From Gammaproteobacteria bacterium (GTDB lineage Bacteria; Pseudomonadota; Gammaproteobacteria; Thiohalobacterales; Thiohalobacteraceae), in NCBI GenBank assembly GCA_019911805.1, contig JAIOJV010000036.1, forward strand, positions 1 to 37,522: a stretch of DNA of 37,522 bases. Reading direction: 5' to 3'. How positions within the stretch are numbered: the first letter of the stretch is position 1; every line of letters begins with the position of its first letter. The notes under the pieces were generated by a model, which did not search any database, was not told where the DNA came from, and saw nothing but the letters and a program-made list of their open reading frames with translations. A program made the position numbers and the translations under genes. Below, one piece after another: positions 9,008 through 18,071 of the stretch.

Positions 9008-9117
9008 TCGGCCCGCGTGTACAAACGGATCTAGCGGCCTAATAAGACAGGGAAAGTTATGACGAAAACTCGCTAATTTTCGATTGGGGGGAATCCTTTT
9101 ACGGGATCTGCCTGACA

Positions 9118-12087
9118 GTGACAGGCTACGACCTTCAACGTGTGCGACACCGGTTCACGCTCTGGATCGCTGCCGGCTTCGTCCTCACCCCGATCGTCGG
9201 GCTGGGCGGCGGGCTGCTGTTCGGACTGCACGATACGCCCACCCTGGTGGCGGCCGCGCGGGCCGGCATCCTACCGACGGCACTGGTCGTGCTGGCGGGC
9301 CTGGCGCTCATCCGTTTCCGTACCTACCTCCAGCCGCTGTTGCAGTGGCTCGTCCAGCATCCGCACGGTGGCAGCGCCCCCAGCCATCTCCACCGCCGGC
9401 TGGCACGCTTCGGCCGCGAGTACTGGGGGCTGCTCCTGCTCTATGCGCTGACGCCACCACTGCTACTGTTTGCGACTGCCGGCGGCGACTTTGCCGCGCC
9501 CCCGGTCGAGTCGCTCATCCACATAACGCTGCTGCAGGTGACGGCAGCCATCCTGGTCGGCTTGCCCATCTATTTGATCACCCTCGACCTGCTCGGCGAA
9601 CTGGTGGCGTACATGGACCTGCAGCAGGTGCAGGTCAGCCTTAAATCCAAGATCGTGCTGCTGGGCGGCCTGCTGCCGCTGCTGTCTTATGCGGTGTTCA
9701 TGCAGTACCACTGGCTCCACGGCGGCGGTCTGGACATCACACTCGCAGGGCTCTGGGGTGCGCTCGCACTGGTCACCGGTCTGGTGACCTGGCTGGCCAC
9801 CCGCAGCGTGGCGCAGTCGCTGCAGCCGGTGCAGGAGGTGCTGACGCGCAGCGGCGCCTCCACACGCAGCGAACTCGCCCAGTTGCGACCGCGTTCGACC
9901 GACGAAATCGGCTATCTCACGCAGACACTGGGCCGCTTGTTCCGCCGCCTGGGCGACCAGGAATCGCACATGCGGGCGGTGGTCGACCATGCCGCCGAGG
10001 GCATCATCGTGGTCGATGAGCACGGTACGGTCGACACCTTCAACGCCGCGGCCGAACGGCTGTTCGGCTTCGCCGCGCTGGACATCCGCGGTAAGCCACT
10101 GGCCTGGCTGCTGCCAGAGCTGCTGAACGCCGATGGCGTACCGGTGGTGGACGGCAGTGAACATGAGGTCGCGGCCCAGCACCGCAACGGCCGATCGCTG
10201 CAGGTGTCGGTACGCGTCAGCGAGATGCACATCAGCGGCAACCCCATGTACACCTGCCTGGTTGCGGACATCACCCAGCGCAAGCGGGCCGAGGACAAGA
10301 TGGTCAAGGCCGAGGCACGCTACCGGGATCTGGTCGAGACCGCCCACGACCTGGTGTGGAGCACCGATGCCAAAGGGTATTGGACCTATCTGAACAATGC
10401 CTGCCAGTCGGTCTACGGCCGGCCCCCGCAGGAGATGATCGGCCGGCACATTCAGGAATTCTGTACACCCAGCTTTACCGAGAAGGACACGCAGGCCTTC
10501 CAGGCGATCCTCGCCGGGCAGGAGCTGGTGCAATACGAGACAGTGCATCTGGATGAGCAGGGCCATTACCGGCACCTGAGCTTCAACGCCAAGGCCCATC
10601 AGGATGCCGCCGGGAATATCCTGCACATCAGCGGCACGGCGCGCGACGTCACCGAACAGAAGGCCTTCCAGAGGCAGCTTGCCTATCAGGCAGAGCATGA
10701 TTCGCTCACCGGCCTGTTCAACCGCCACTACTTCCAGCAGGAACTCGAGCGTACCGTGGCGCGCGTCGGCCGCAGTGGTGCCGACTGTGCGCTGTTCTAC
10801 ATCGATCTCGATCAGTTCAAGTACATCAACGATACCCTCGGTCATGCCGCCGGCGACCAGTTGCTGATCGAGATCAGCCTGCTGGTGTCCTCGCACGTGC
10901 GCGAGGGTGATCTGCTGGCACGCTTCGGTGGCGACGAATTCACATTGTTGATCTACAACATCAAGGCAGCGGACATCCCGAAGGCCGCGGAGAACTTCAG
11001 GCTCCTGTTCGAGAACTATACGTTCTTCTACGACAACAAAAACTTCAACGTTACCTCCAGTATCGGCGCAGCGACCATCGACACCGCGTCCACCTCCGCG
11101 GACGAGGTGCTGTCGCACGCCGATCTCGCCTGCAACATGGCCAAGGCACAGGGCCGCAACCGCGTGCACCTCTATAACCCGGAGGACCGGGACAAGGCCG
11201 GCATGGCCGAGGACATGGGCTGGGCGGCGCGGGTGCGCGAGATGCTCGAACACGATCGCTTTCTGCTGGTCTATCAGCCGATCATGGCGGTCGCCAGCGG
11301 CGAGGTGCAGGATTACGAGGTGCTGGTACGTATGGTCTGCGCCGACGGCGAACTGATCCTGCCCGGCGGCTTCATGCCGGCCGCCGAACGCTTCGGCCTG
11401 ATCCACAACGTGGATCGCTGGATCGTACAGCGCGCCATCCGCCAACTGGCCCATCTGCGCGAACAGGGTACACAGGTGCGCTTCTCCATCAACCTGTCCG
11501 GCAAGGCCTTCGAGGATAGCACCCTGTTACCGACCATCCAGAATCTGCTGAGGGAAACCGACCTCGACCCGGCGCTGCTGACCTTCGAGATCACCGAGAC
11601 CGCGGCCATCGCCAACCTCGGTGCCGCCACACGCTTCATCGGTGCGCTCAAGGATATCGGCTGCCAGTTCGCGCTGGATGACTTCGGCTCCGGCTTCAGC
11701 TCCTTCACCTACCTGAAACACCTGCCGGTCGACAAGCTCAAGATCGACGGATCCTTCGTGCAAGGCATGGCCCAGGCGAGCGTCGACCAGGCCATGGTGC
11801 AGTCCATGAATCAGGTCGCCCACGCACTTGGCAAGCTCACCATCGCGGAACATGTCGAGAGCGCGGAGACCCTGCAACTGCTGAAGGAGTACGGTGTCGA
11901 TTTCGCCCAGGGTAATTTCATCGGCAAGCCGCGCGAGGCGCTGATCAATCTCACCCCCAGCACTACCCCCAGCACTATCTTCAGTGCCAATCCCAGTACC
12001 AATCCCACTATCGCCGTGGTGACACGTACCGCCACCAGCAACGTCACGCCCATCAAGGGCGACGCCAAGGCCCACGGCGATCACTGA
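9118..12087 (+). CDS. Membrane PAS-PAS-GGDEF-EAL c-di-GMP signalling protein
   Basis: A 989-residue sensor with the potential to make and degrade c-di-GMP. The N-terminal 230 residues hold about six membrane helices. Two PAS domains follow (about 285-395 and 400-520; PAC-like ends ITQRKRAEDKM and VTEQKAFQRQ). The diguanylate cyclase domain has an intact GGDEF at 604-608 and DLDQFKYIND for metal and GTP binding. The phosphodiesterase domain has EVL (734-736) in place of EAL but keeps NLSG, FEITET, DDFGSG and LKID, so activity is plausible. The tail after about 945 is low-complexity Thr/Ser/Pro (TPSTTPST repeats). The start is GTG 9118 by best fit; no strong ribosome site is present, so an alternative start is possible. 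Confidence 0.9.
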   Translation: MTGYDLQRVRHRFTLWIAAGFVLTPIVGLGGGLLFGLHDTPTLVAAARAGILPTALVVLAGLALIRFRTYLQPLLQWLVQHPHGGSAPSHLHRRLARFGREYWGLLLLYALTPPLLLFATAGGDFAAPPVESLIHITLLQVTAAILVGLPIYLITLDLLGELVAYMDLQQVQVSLKSKIVLLGGLLPLLSYAVFMQYHWLHGGGLDITLAGLWGALALVTGLVTWLATRSVAQSLQPVQEVLTRSGASTRSELAQLRPRSTDEIGYLTQTLGRLFRRLGDQESHMRAVVDHAAEGIIVVDEHGTVDTFNAAAERLFGFAALDIRGKPLAWLLPELLNADGVPVVDGSEHEVAAQHRNGRSLQVSVRVSEMHISGNPMYTCLVADITQRKRAEDKMVKAEARYRDLVETAHDLVWSTDAKGYWTYLNNACQSVYGRPPQEMIGRHIQEFCTPSFTEKDTQAFQAILAGQELVQYETVHLDEQGHYRHLSFNAKAHQDAAGNILHISGTARDVTEQKAFQRQLAYQAEHDSLTGLFNRHYFQQELERTVARVGRSGADCALFYIDLDQFKYINDTLGHAAGDQLLIEISLLVSSHVREGDLLARFGGDEFTLLIYNIKAADIPKAAENFRLLFENYTFFYDNKNFNVTSSIGAATIDTASTSADEVLSHADLACNMAKAQGRNRVHLYNPEDRDKAGMAEDMGWAARVREMLEHDRFLLVYQPIMAVASGEVQDYEVLVRMVCADGELILPGGFMPAAERFGLIHNVDRWIVQRAIRQLAHLREQGTQVRFSINLSGKAFEDSTLLPTIQNLLRETDLDPALLTFEITETAAIANLGAATRFIGALKDIGCQFALDDFGSGFSSFTYLKHLPVDKLKIDGSFVQGMAQASVDQAMVQSMNQVAHALGKLTIAEHVESAETLQLLKEYGVDFAQGNFIGKPREALINLTPSTTPSTIFSANPSTNPTIAVVTRTATSNVTPIKGDAKAHGDH

Positions 12088-12094
12088 CGCGATC

Positions 12095-12109
12095 ACCGCA
12101 ATCTGCGGT
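12095..12109 (+). terminator. Small hairpin after the GGDEF/EAL gene
   Basis: ACCGCA-ATC-TGCGGT forms a 6-bp stem with a 3-nt loop 8 nt past the stop codon. There is no T-tract, so a terminator role is uncertain. Confidence 0.3.
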
Positions 12110-12238
12110 AACCGCACGCAATCAGTACTACCCCCAAACCGGAAGTTCACGCGTCACCGATCACGACCCAGCCCCCAGCGGGGTGGCAAGCTCTGTGGTG
12201 CGTAAGCCTGTAAATCAGCATTTCCTTACCCCATTCCT

Positions 12239-12372
12239 GGCCACGGCAGCACACGGGATGACCTGGAAAAGGGCTCATTAGACAAGGCCCTGAAACCAAA
12301 CCGCGGAAGATGATCCCGGGGTTATGGATTGAATGCCGTCCGTGTTGTTCCGTGGGTTCCGTGGCTATTTTT
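12239..12372. repeat. CACGGA palindromic element, subfamily I, degenerate copy
   Basis: The left arm at 12239-12258 (GGCCACGGCAGCACACGGGA) and the right arm at 12339-12372 (CCGTGTTGTTCCGTGGG..TTCCGTGGCTA) are imperfect inverted copies of each other. The interior, read in reverse complement, matches the interior of the 15584-15696 element: CAATCC.TAA, GGGATCATC, CCGCGGTTTGGTTT. The element therefore occurs twice in opposite orientation within 3.4 kb. Confidence 0.7.
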
Positions 12373-12400
12373 ACCGGGCATCAGCATGCCTTGAATCTGT

Positions 12401-12433
12401 TTCAGGTTCATTTCAGGAAGGCATGCCTAAGAT
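12401..12433 (+). promoter_or_regulatory. Response-regulator-type direct repeat and promoter of the PepSY operon
   Basis: TTCAG (12401-12405), six bases, TTCAG (12412-12416) form an 11-bp-spaced direct repeat, the geometry of OmpR-family boxes such as PmrA and BqsR (TTAAG-N6-TTAAG). A -10-like TAAGAT starts 11 nt later at 12428, so the repeat overlies the -35 position. Near-identical architecture occurs at 30174-30189 and 31752-31767. Confidence 0.5.
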
Positions 12434-12463
12434 GCTGCACGAAAACCAAGCAGGAGACCGACC

Positions 12464-12835
12464 ATGAACAAAAGCATCCTTGCCATCAGCCTCGCTTCAG
12501 TCCTGGTTGCCGGCGGCGCGCTGGCGGATGAGCGCTGCGATGACCCGATTTCTGACTGGCAAAGCCGCGACGCACTCCGCCAGAAGCTGGAAGACAACGG
12601 CTGGAAGGTGAAACGCATAAAAATCGACGATGGCTGCTACGAAGTGAAGGGTGTCGACCACAACGGCAACCGCTTTGAGGCCACGTACGCACCCGCCTCG
12701 CTGGAGATCCTCGAACTGGAAATCAAGTTCGATAACACCGGCAGTGAAACGGATTACCTGGGCGAGGGAATGCCTACCGACAGCGCGTCCGTACCATCGA
12801 CCCGGTCGGCCAGACCGACCGCCACCATCGAATAG
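12464..12835 (+). CDS. Periplasmic PepSY-domain protein
   Basis: A 123-residue exported protein with signal peptide MNKSILAISLASVLVAGGALA, then a single PepSY-type domain (SDWQSRDALRQKLEDNGWKVKRIKIDDG and CYEVKGVDHNGNRFEATYAP, in pieces). Such small PepSY_2 proteins are often induced by envelope or metal-sensing two-component systems. The C-terminal 25 residues are Ser/Thr/Pro-rich. GGAGA lies 8-9 nt before the ATG. It is the first gene of a three-gene set; the next starts 15 nt past its stop. Its role is not known. Presence beside a PepSY-transmembrane flavoreductase suggests modulation of, or electron transfer with, that enzyme, which is an inference. Confidence 0.85.
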   Translation: MNKSILAISLASVLVAGGALADERCDDPISDWQSRDALRQKLEDNGWKVKRIKIDDGCYEVKGVDHNGNRFEATYAPASLEILELEIKFDNTGSETDYLGEGMPTDSASVPSTRSARPTATIE

Positions 12836-12850
12836 CCGAGAGGGCATCCC

Positions 12851-13321
12851 ATGAAGACTAAACCGCTGGTTTTTTTCCTGGCGACGGCACTGGCATTACC
12901 AGTACTCGCCGAGGCCCGCCCCGTTGTCTTTGCAACTGAACTGTCGACCTACAACGGCGATGGCGCGTACGTAGCCTTATATCTCACCGATGCCAACGGC
13001 CTGTACAAACAAACGCTGTGGATCGCCGGAGAGAAGGCCAAATATTACAAACATCTGGGTGACTGGGCGCGTGGCAGCCGCATGAGACGTGCCGAATACG
13101 ATGGCATGACGGGCGCCAGTGTCCACAGTGGACAGACGCTGCGGGTGACCATCGACCTGGATGATGCTCTGATCGACGCGGGCTACCAGGTGCACATCGA
13201 CACGTCCGTCGAGGACATGCGGGACCATCGTTCCGAGGTGGTGGCGCCACTGACCACAGAAGGTGCCGGCAAGCCCATTGCAGGCAAGGGCTATGTCAAG
13301 TCCTTGACCTACACGTTCTGA
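12851..13321 (+). CDS. DUF2271 periplasmic protein
   Basis: A 156-residue exported protein: signal peptide MKTKPLVFFLATALALPVLAEA, then a DUF2271-like beta domain (ELSTYNGDGAYVALYLTDANG, LWIAGEKAKYYKHLGDWAR, VTIDLDDALIDAGYQVHID, given in pieces). DUF2271 proteins are typically encoded with PepSY membrane proteins and FMN-transfer systems, and no enzymatic role is established. There are no cysteines in the mature part, so it is not a haem c or disulfide protein. It lies 15 nt after the PepSY gene and about 20 nt before the flavoreductase gene, which supports a single operon. Confidence 0.85.
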   Translation: MKTKPLVFFLATALALPVLAEARPVVFATELSTYNGDGAYVALYLTDANGLYKQTLWIAGEKAKYYKHLGDWARGSRMRRAEYDGMTGASVHSGQTLRVTIDLDDALIDAGYQVHIDTSVEDMRDHRSEVVAPLTTEGAGKPIAGKGYVKSLTYTF

Positions 13322-13342
13322 ACAAACGACAGGATGCTACTC

Positions 13343-15568
13343 ATGTTACGTCAGTCTCATTCCCTGCCCGGCCTGATAGGTGCATTGCTGTTGGCAGTGC
13401 TGGCCGTGACCGGAGCCATCCTGTCCATCAATCCCGTACAGGAGCGGTTGCACACGACCATTCCCGCATCCGGTGCCATGAGTGTTGCCGATCTGACGGG
13501 CAAGCTCGCTGCAAATTACCAGGGCGTCGAACAGATTCAACGCACACCGTCTGGCGCCATCATTGTGTATTTTACCGATGGCAACCAGTCGGGCGTGGAC
13601 CGGGTCGACCCGGAGACCGGAACGGCTGTGACCGCCTATGAAGCCCCATCCATCATGCGCTGGGTGAAGAACCTGCACCGGTCGTTACTGCTCGATACAC
13701 CGGGCCGGGTGGCATCAGCAACGGGCGCGGCACTGATGCTGTTGTTGACTGTAAGTGGCGCCTTCATGTTGGCGGCGCGATCGGGCGGCTGGCGCAAGAT
13801 CCTGCATCCGGTTGGCGGTACACCTGTCCAACGGCTGCACGCCGCAGTGGCCCGGTTTGCCGTTCTCGGGCTGCTGCTGGCCGCGACCACAGGGCTGTAT
13901 ATGTCCGCTGGCAGCCTCGAACTGATTTCCGAAGCCGCGGAAGCGGAGGTGAATTTTCCCGCTGAGGCAGGCGCTGGCACCCCACAGCCGGTCGAGACAC
14001 TGGCCGCATTGAAAGCGACTGACCTGAGCGACCTCCGGGAGCTTGTGTATCCCTACGCCGGCGACCCGACCGATGGCTATTCCCTGCTTACCCGTCAGGG
14101 TGCGGGCTTCGTCGACGCATCCAGCGGAGCGTTGCTTTCCTTCCAGGCCCACAGCACCCGGCGCAAGGTGTACGAATTCATCTACATGCTGCATACCGGC
14201 GAGGGCCTGTGGTGGCTGGGGATATGGCTCGGCCTGTCGGCACTGGCCGTGCCGGTACTGGCAGTCAGCGGCATCCGGATCTGGTGGAAGCGCCGCCGGG
14301 CGCTCCCCAGATTGACCGGCAACAGCCCGGCCGATGCAGCCGCTACCGTGATCCTGGTGGGCAGTGAAAACAACACCACCTGGGGCTTTGCCAAAACCCT
14401 GCATGATGCACTGACCCGTGCGGGCCAGCGTGTCCATACCGCTCCCATGAACCGTCTGGCCGCGCACTACCGCAAGGCAGAACGGCTGTTTATCCTCACG
14501 GCCACCCATGGCGACGGCGGTGCACCCACGTCCGCTAACCAGTTTCTGGCGAAGCTCGAAAAATTCGAGGGGACACCATCGTTCCAGTTTGCCGTACTCG
14601 GTTTCGGCGACCGGCAGTTTCCCAAATTCTGCCAGTTCGCAATCGACGTCGATGCGGCGCTGACGGCCAAGGGCTGCACCGCACTGAGCCCGCTCGACAT
14701 GATCGACCGGCAGTCGCCACAGGAGTTTGCCCGCTGGGGTAAGAATGTGGGTGAACGCATCGGTGTCGAGCTGAATCTGGAACACATCCCCGAATGCCCG
14801 AAGACGAGCCGACTGCAACTGGTTGAACGGGTGGACTACGGCAGCGATGCGGATACGCCCACAACCGTACTGCGTTTCAAGCCGACCCGGCAAACGGACA
14901 AAGCCGGAACACTGCGTGCTCGCTACTGGCCACAGCGGCTGCCCCGATTCGAAGCGGGAGATCTCGTTGGCATCCTGCCGCCGGGCAGCCACACCCCCCG
15001 TTTCTACTCCCTCGCGTCGTCGTCGCAGGAGGGTATGTTGGAAATCTGTGTGCGCAAACAACCTGGGGGATTGTGCTCAGGCTACCTGCACAGCCTGCAA
15101 CCCGGCGCGGCCATCGATGCCTTCATCCGGCACAATCCGAACTTCCGTCCCAATACCGGCAAGGCGTCTGTCATATTGATCGGTGCAGGCACGGGTATCG
15201 GACCACTGACTGGATTCATCAAGCACAACACACCCCGCCAGCCCATGTACCTGTACTGGGGCGGGCGCAATCCACAGTCCGATTTCCTCTATCAGCCGGA
15301 ACTGAACCGTTATCTGGAAGATCAGCGGTTGACCGAGCTGAATACCACCTTTTCCCGCAGCGGCGACCGCGCCTACGTGCAGGACAAGATCCATGCCGAT
15401 GCCGCGAAGCTGCGTGAGCTGATTCTCAAGGGTGCGCAGATTCTCATCTGTGGGGGCCGGGAAATGGCCACCGGCGTCATGACAACGATCGATGAGATCG
15501 TCGCACCGCTGCATACCAGCGTGCAGGCACTCAAGGCAGAGGGGCGTTATCGGGAAGACGTTTACTGA
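13343..15568 (+). CDS. PepSY-transmembrane / flavodoxin / FNR-type NADPH reductase fusion
   Basis: A predicted trans-membrane electron carrier of about 741 residues. The N-terminal PepSY-TM part has four helices (near residues 8-30, 125-148, 175-193, 292-315) and two periplasmic PepSY segments. A cytoplasmic flavodoxin-like FMN domain follows (about 336-475; TATHGDGGAPTSA, LGFGDRQFPKFC). Then a ferredoxin-reductase module has the FAD motif RFYSLASS, the CGGREMATG segment near the end, and the NADPH motif GAGTGIGP. The C-terminus REDVY resembles CysJ. NADPH would feed FAD, FMN and then a periplasmic acceptor, perhaps iron. The start at 13343 has AGGA 8 nt upstream; an ATG at 13334 overlaps that site and is less likely. 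Confidence 0.88.
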   Translation: MLRQSHSLPGLIGALLLAVLAVTGAILSINPVQERLHTTIPASGAMSVADLTGKLAANYQGVEQIQRTPSGAIIVYFTDGNQSGVDRVDPETGTAVTAYEAPSIMRWVKNLHRSLLLDTPGRVASATGAALMLLLTVSGAFMLAARSGGWRKILHPVGGTPVQRLHAAVARFAVLGLLLAATTGLYMSAGSLELISEAAEAEVNFPAEAGAGTPQPVETLAALKATDLSDLRELVYPYAGDPTDGYSLLTRQGAGFVDASSGALLSFQAHSTRRKVYEFIYMLHTGEGLWWLGIWLGLSALAVPVLAVSGIRIWWKRRRALPRLTGNSPADAAATVILVGSENNTTWGFAKTLHDALTRAGQRVHTAPMNRLAAHYRKAERLFILTATHGDGGAPTSANQFLAKLEKFEGTPSFQFAVLGFGDRQFPKFCQFAIDVDAALTAKGCTALSPLDMIDRQSPQEFARWGKNVGERIGVELNLEHIPECPKTSRLQLVERVDYGSDADTPTTVLRFKPTRQTDKAGTLRARYWPQRLPRFEAGDLVGILPPGSHTPRFYSLASSSQEGMLEICVRKQPGGLCSGYLHSLQPGAAIDAFIRHNPNFRPNTGKASVILIGAGTGIGPLTGFIKHNTPRQPMYLYWGGRNPQSDFLYQPELNRYLEDQRLTELNTTFSRSGDRAYVQDKIHADAAKLRELILKGAQILICGGREMATGVMTTIDEIVAPLHTSVQALKAEGRYREDVY

Positions 15569-15583
15569 AATCGATGGGATTAT

Positions 15584-15696
15584 GGCCACGGAAGCACACG
15601 GAAGCACACGGAAAAACACGGAAAGGATGCAATCCGTAAACCAGGGATCATCACCCGCGGTTTGGTTTCCGTGTAGTTCCGTGTGCTTCCGTGGCC
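15584..15696. repeat. CACGGA palindromic element, subfamily I
   Basis: Left arm GGCCACGGAAGCACACGGAA (15584 on) and right arm TTCCGTGTGCTTCCGTGGCC (ending 15696) form a 20-bp perfect inverted repeat that extends imperfectly inward. The left arm has an extra 10-bp unit (GAAGCACACG twice). The interior contains GGGATCATCACCC, itself a short palindrome. The element sits between convergent genes (flavoreductase and uvrD) and could act as a bidirectional terminator. Confidence 0.8.
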
Positions 15697-15739
15697 AAGA
15701 CCGGCATGAGAAAGGCCCTTTCGATAGGTGCTGCTGATG

Positions 15740-17917
15740 TCACACCGGCTCCAGACTCGCGTACGCCAGCACCAGCCACTTGGCACCTGCATCCATGAAA
15801 TTCACCTGTACGCGCGCGTGTGAACCCTGGCCCTCGTAGTTGAGCACCACGCCCTCGCCAAACTTCGCATGCCGCACGCGCTGCCCCAGTTGCAGTGCGC
15901 CGGCCGGTTCCGCCGGCATCGCCACATGGCCGCGTGGTGCGGCGGCATAGAGCGGGCGCGATACCTGTACCTGCGGTCGCACCTCTTCGATCAGGTGCCC
16001 GGGGATCTCGCGCAGGAAGCGCGACGGTGGCGCGTAGGATTCGCTCCCATGCAGCCGCCGACGCTCGGCGCAGCTCACGGTGAGTTCACGGCGCGCGCGG
16101 GTGATACCGACGTAGCACAGGCGACGCTCCTCCTCCAGACGTCCGGGCTCTTCCATCGACATCCGATGTGGAAACAGGCCCTCCTCCAGGCCGACCAGGA
16201 ACACCAGCGGAAACTCCAGGCCCTTGGCCGAATGCAGCGTCATCAGCTGGACGCAATCCTCCCAGGCGTCGGCCTGCCCCTCGCCGGCCTCCAAGGCCGC
16301 ATGGGTGAGGAAGGCGGACAACGGATCCATCTCGATCTCGCTGGCAAGATCCTCAGGCTCCCACTGCCGCGCCGCACTGACCAGTTCCCCGAGGTTCTCG
16401 ATACGGGCCTGGCCGCGCTCGCCCTTCTCCTTCCGGTAGTGCTCGACGAGGCCGCCGGCCTGAATGGCCTGCTCGACTTGTTCGTGCAGCTCCAGACCCG
16501 GGAGACTGGCGGCCAGTGCGTCGACGAGCCGGAGGAACGCCGTGAGCGCGTTGAGCGCGCGTGCCGGCAGGGTTTTCTCGTCGATGACGCGCTGCGCGGC
16601 GGCCGTCATGGGGATGGCGAACTGCCTGGCGTATTCGCGCACCATGGCGACGGTGCGATCACCGATACCGCGCGGTGGCTGGTTGACAATGCGCTCGAAC
16701 GAGGCGTCGTCACTGCGGTTCGCGGCCAGCCGCAGATAACCGAGCGCGTCTTTGATCTCGGCACGTTCGAAGAAGCGCAGGCCACCATAGACGCGATAGG
16801 GAATCCCCCGCTGGATGAGCTGTTCTTCAAAGATGCGCGACTGGGCGTTGGAGCGATAGAGGATCGCGCACTCGGCACGCGCATGGCCGCGCTCGCCATG
16901 TCGGGCGATGCAATCGACGACGAAGCGTGCCTCATCGTATTCGTTGTAGGCCGTGTACAGCCGGATCGGCGCACCGTCGGCCCCCTCGGTCCACAGATTC
17001 TTGCCCATGCGCCCCTGGTTGTGGGCGATGAGTGCGTTGGCGGCGGCGAGGATGGTTGCGGTGGAACGGTAATTCTGTTCCAGACGAATGACCTGGGTAC
17101 CGGGAAAATCCTCGGTGAAGCGCTGGAGGTTTTCGATCCGCGCACCGCGCCAGCCGTAGATCGACTGATCGTCATCACCCACCGCGAAGATACGCCCGTG
17201 GGCACTGGCCAGCAGCCGCAGCCAGGCATACTGGATGCTGTTGGTATCCTGGAACTCATCGACCAGTACATGCTGGAAGCGCTGCTGGTAATGACGCAAC
17301 AGCTCGGGGTTCTTCAGCCACAGCTCGTGCGCACGCAGCAGGATCTCCGCAAAATCCACCAGGCCGGTGCGCTGACAGACTTCTTCGTAGGCCGTGTAGA
17401 CACGGATCTGCGTCTTCAGGTGCGGATCATCGTAGTGCTCGATGTGCTGCGGTCGCAGGCCTTCCTCTTTCTTGCCATTGATGAACCACTGCAGCTGCTT
17501 GGGCGGCCAGCGCGACTCATCCAGCTCCAGTGTCCGCACGACGCGTTTGACCACCCGCAGCTGATCGTCGGAATCGAGGATCTGGAAGGTCTGTGGCAGA
17601 TTCGCCTCCCGCCAGTGGGTCCGCAGCAACCGGTGCGCCAGGCCATGGAAGGTACCCACCCACAGGCCGCCGGCGGGCATACCGAGCAGCTGTTCGGTAC
17701 GATGGCGCATCTCGCTGGCGGCCTTGTTGGTAAAGGTCACCGCCAGGATGGCGTACGGCGAGATCCCCTCGACCTGGATCAGCCAGGCGATGCGGTGCAC
17801 CAGCACCCGGGTCTTGCCGCTGCCGGCGCCGGCCAGCACCAGCACCGGGCCGGCCGGCGCGGAGACCGCCCCGCGCTGGGCGTCGTTGAGCGGATCGAGG
17901 ATGTGAGAGATGTCCAT
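15740..17917 (-). CDS. uvrD: DNA helicase II UvrD
   Basis: Superfamily 1A 3'-5' DNA helicase of nucleotide excision and mismatch repair. The 725-residue product starts MDISHILDPLNDAQRGAV, very like E. coli UvrD. Motif I is AGAGSGKT (29-36). Then come Ia (AVTFTNKAA), II (VDEFQDTN), III (AVGDDDQSIYGWRGA), IV (LEQNYRST), V (TLHSAKGLEFPLVFLVG) and VI (EERRLCYVGITRA). The C-terminal 50 residues (GQRVRHAKFGEGVVL...) are the Tudor-like RNA-polymerase-binding domain, which separates UvrD from Rep. It is monocistronic by appearance, convergent with the flavoreductase gene. Confidence 0.95.
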   Translation of the reverse strand: MDISHILDPLNDAQRGAVSAPAGPVLVLAGAGSGKTRVLVHRIAWLIQVEGISPYAILAVTFTNKAASEMRHRTEQLLGMPAGGLWVGTFHGLAHRLLRTHWREANLPQTFQILDSDDQLRVVKRVVRTLELDESRWPPKQLQWFINGKKEEGLRPQHIEHYDDPHLKTQIRVYTAYEEVCQRTGLVDFAEILLRAHELWLKNPELLRHYQQRFQHVLVDEFQDTNSIQYAWLRLLASAHGRIFAVGDDDQSIYGWRGARIENLQRFTEDFPGTQVIRLEQNYRSTATILAAANALIAHNQGRMGKNLWTEGADGAPIRLYTAYNEYDEARFVVDCIARHGERGHARAECAILYRSNAQSRIFEEQLIQRGIPYRVYGGLRFFERAEIKDALGYLRLAANRSDDASFERIVNQPPRGIGDRTVAMVREYARQFAIPMTAAAQRVIDEKTLPARALNALTAFLRLVDALAASLPGLELHEQVEQAIQAGGLVEHYRKEKGERGQARIENLGELVSAARQWEPEDLASEIEMDPLSAFLTHAALEAGEGQADAWEDCVQLMTLHSAKGLEFPLVFLVGLEEGLFPHRMSMEEPGRLEEERRLCYVGITRARRELTVSCAERRRLHGSESYAPPSRFLREIPGHLIEEVRPQVQVSRPLYAAAPRGHVAMPAEPAGALQLGQRVRHAKFGEGVVLNYEGQGSHARVQVNFMDAGAKWLVLAYASLEPV

Positions 17918-18071
17918 CGCGGCATTTTACCAGATCGGCGTCACTCGACCGGTGCCCGGGGTCGCATGACACATCGATGGAAAATGGCGGCCCGTTGTAG
18001 CAAGCTGGGCCGGCGCGCCGCGGTCCTGCGCGCCTCGACAGCGGATACGCGAAACTCAACAGGTAACGCCC

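Noticed and set aside
9059-9076. Five-codon ORF (MTKTR) in the same leader
   Set aside because: Too short to support, and no attenuation structure or codon bias was found around it.
9008-9117. c-di-GMP (GEMM) riboswitch in the leader of the GGDEF/EAL gene
   Set aside because: Only a short CGGCCTAA match was seen; the rest of the GEMM core and its two helices are absent.
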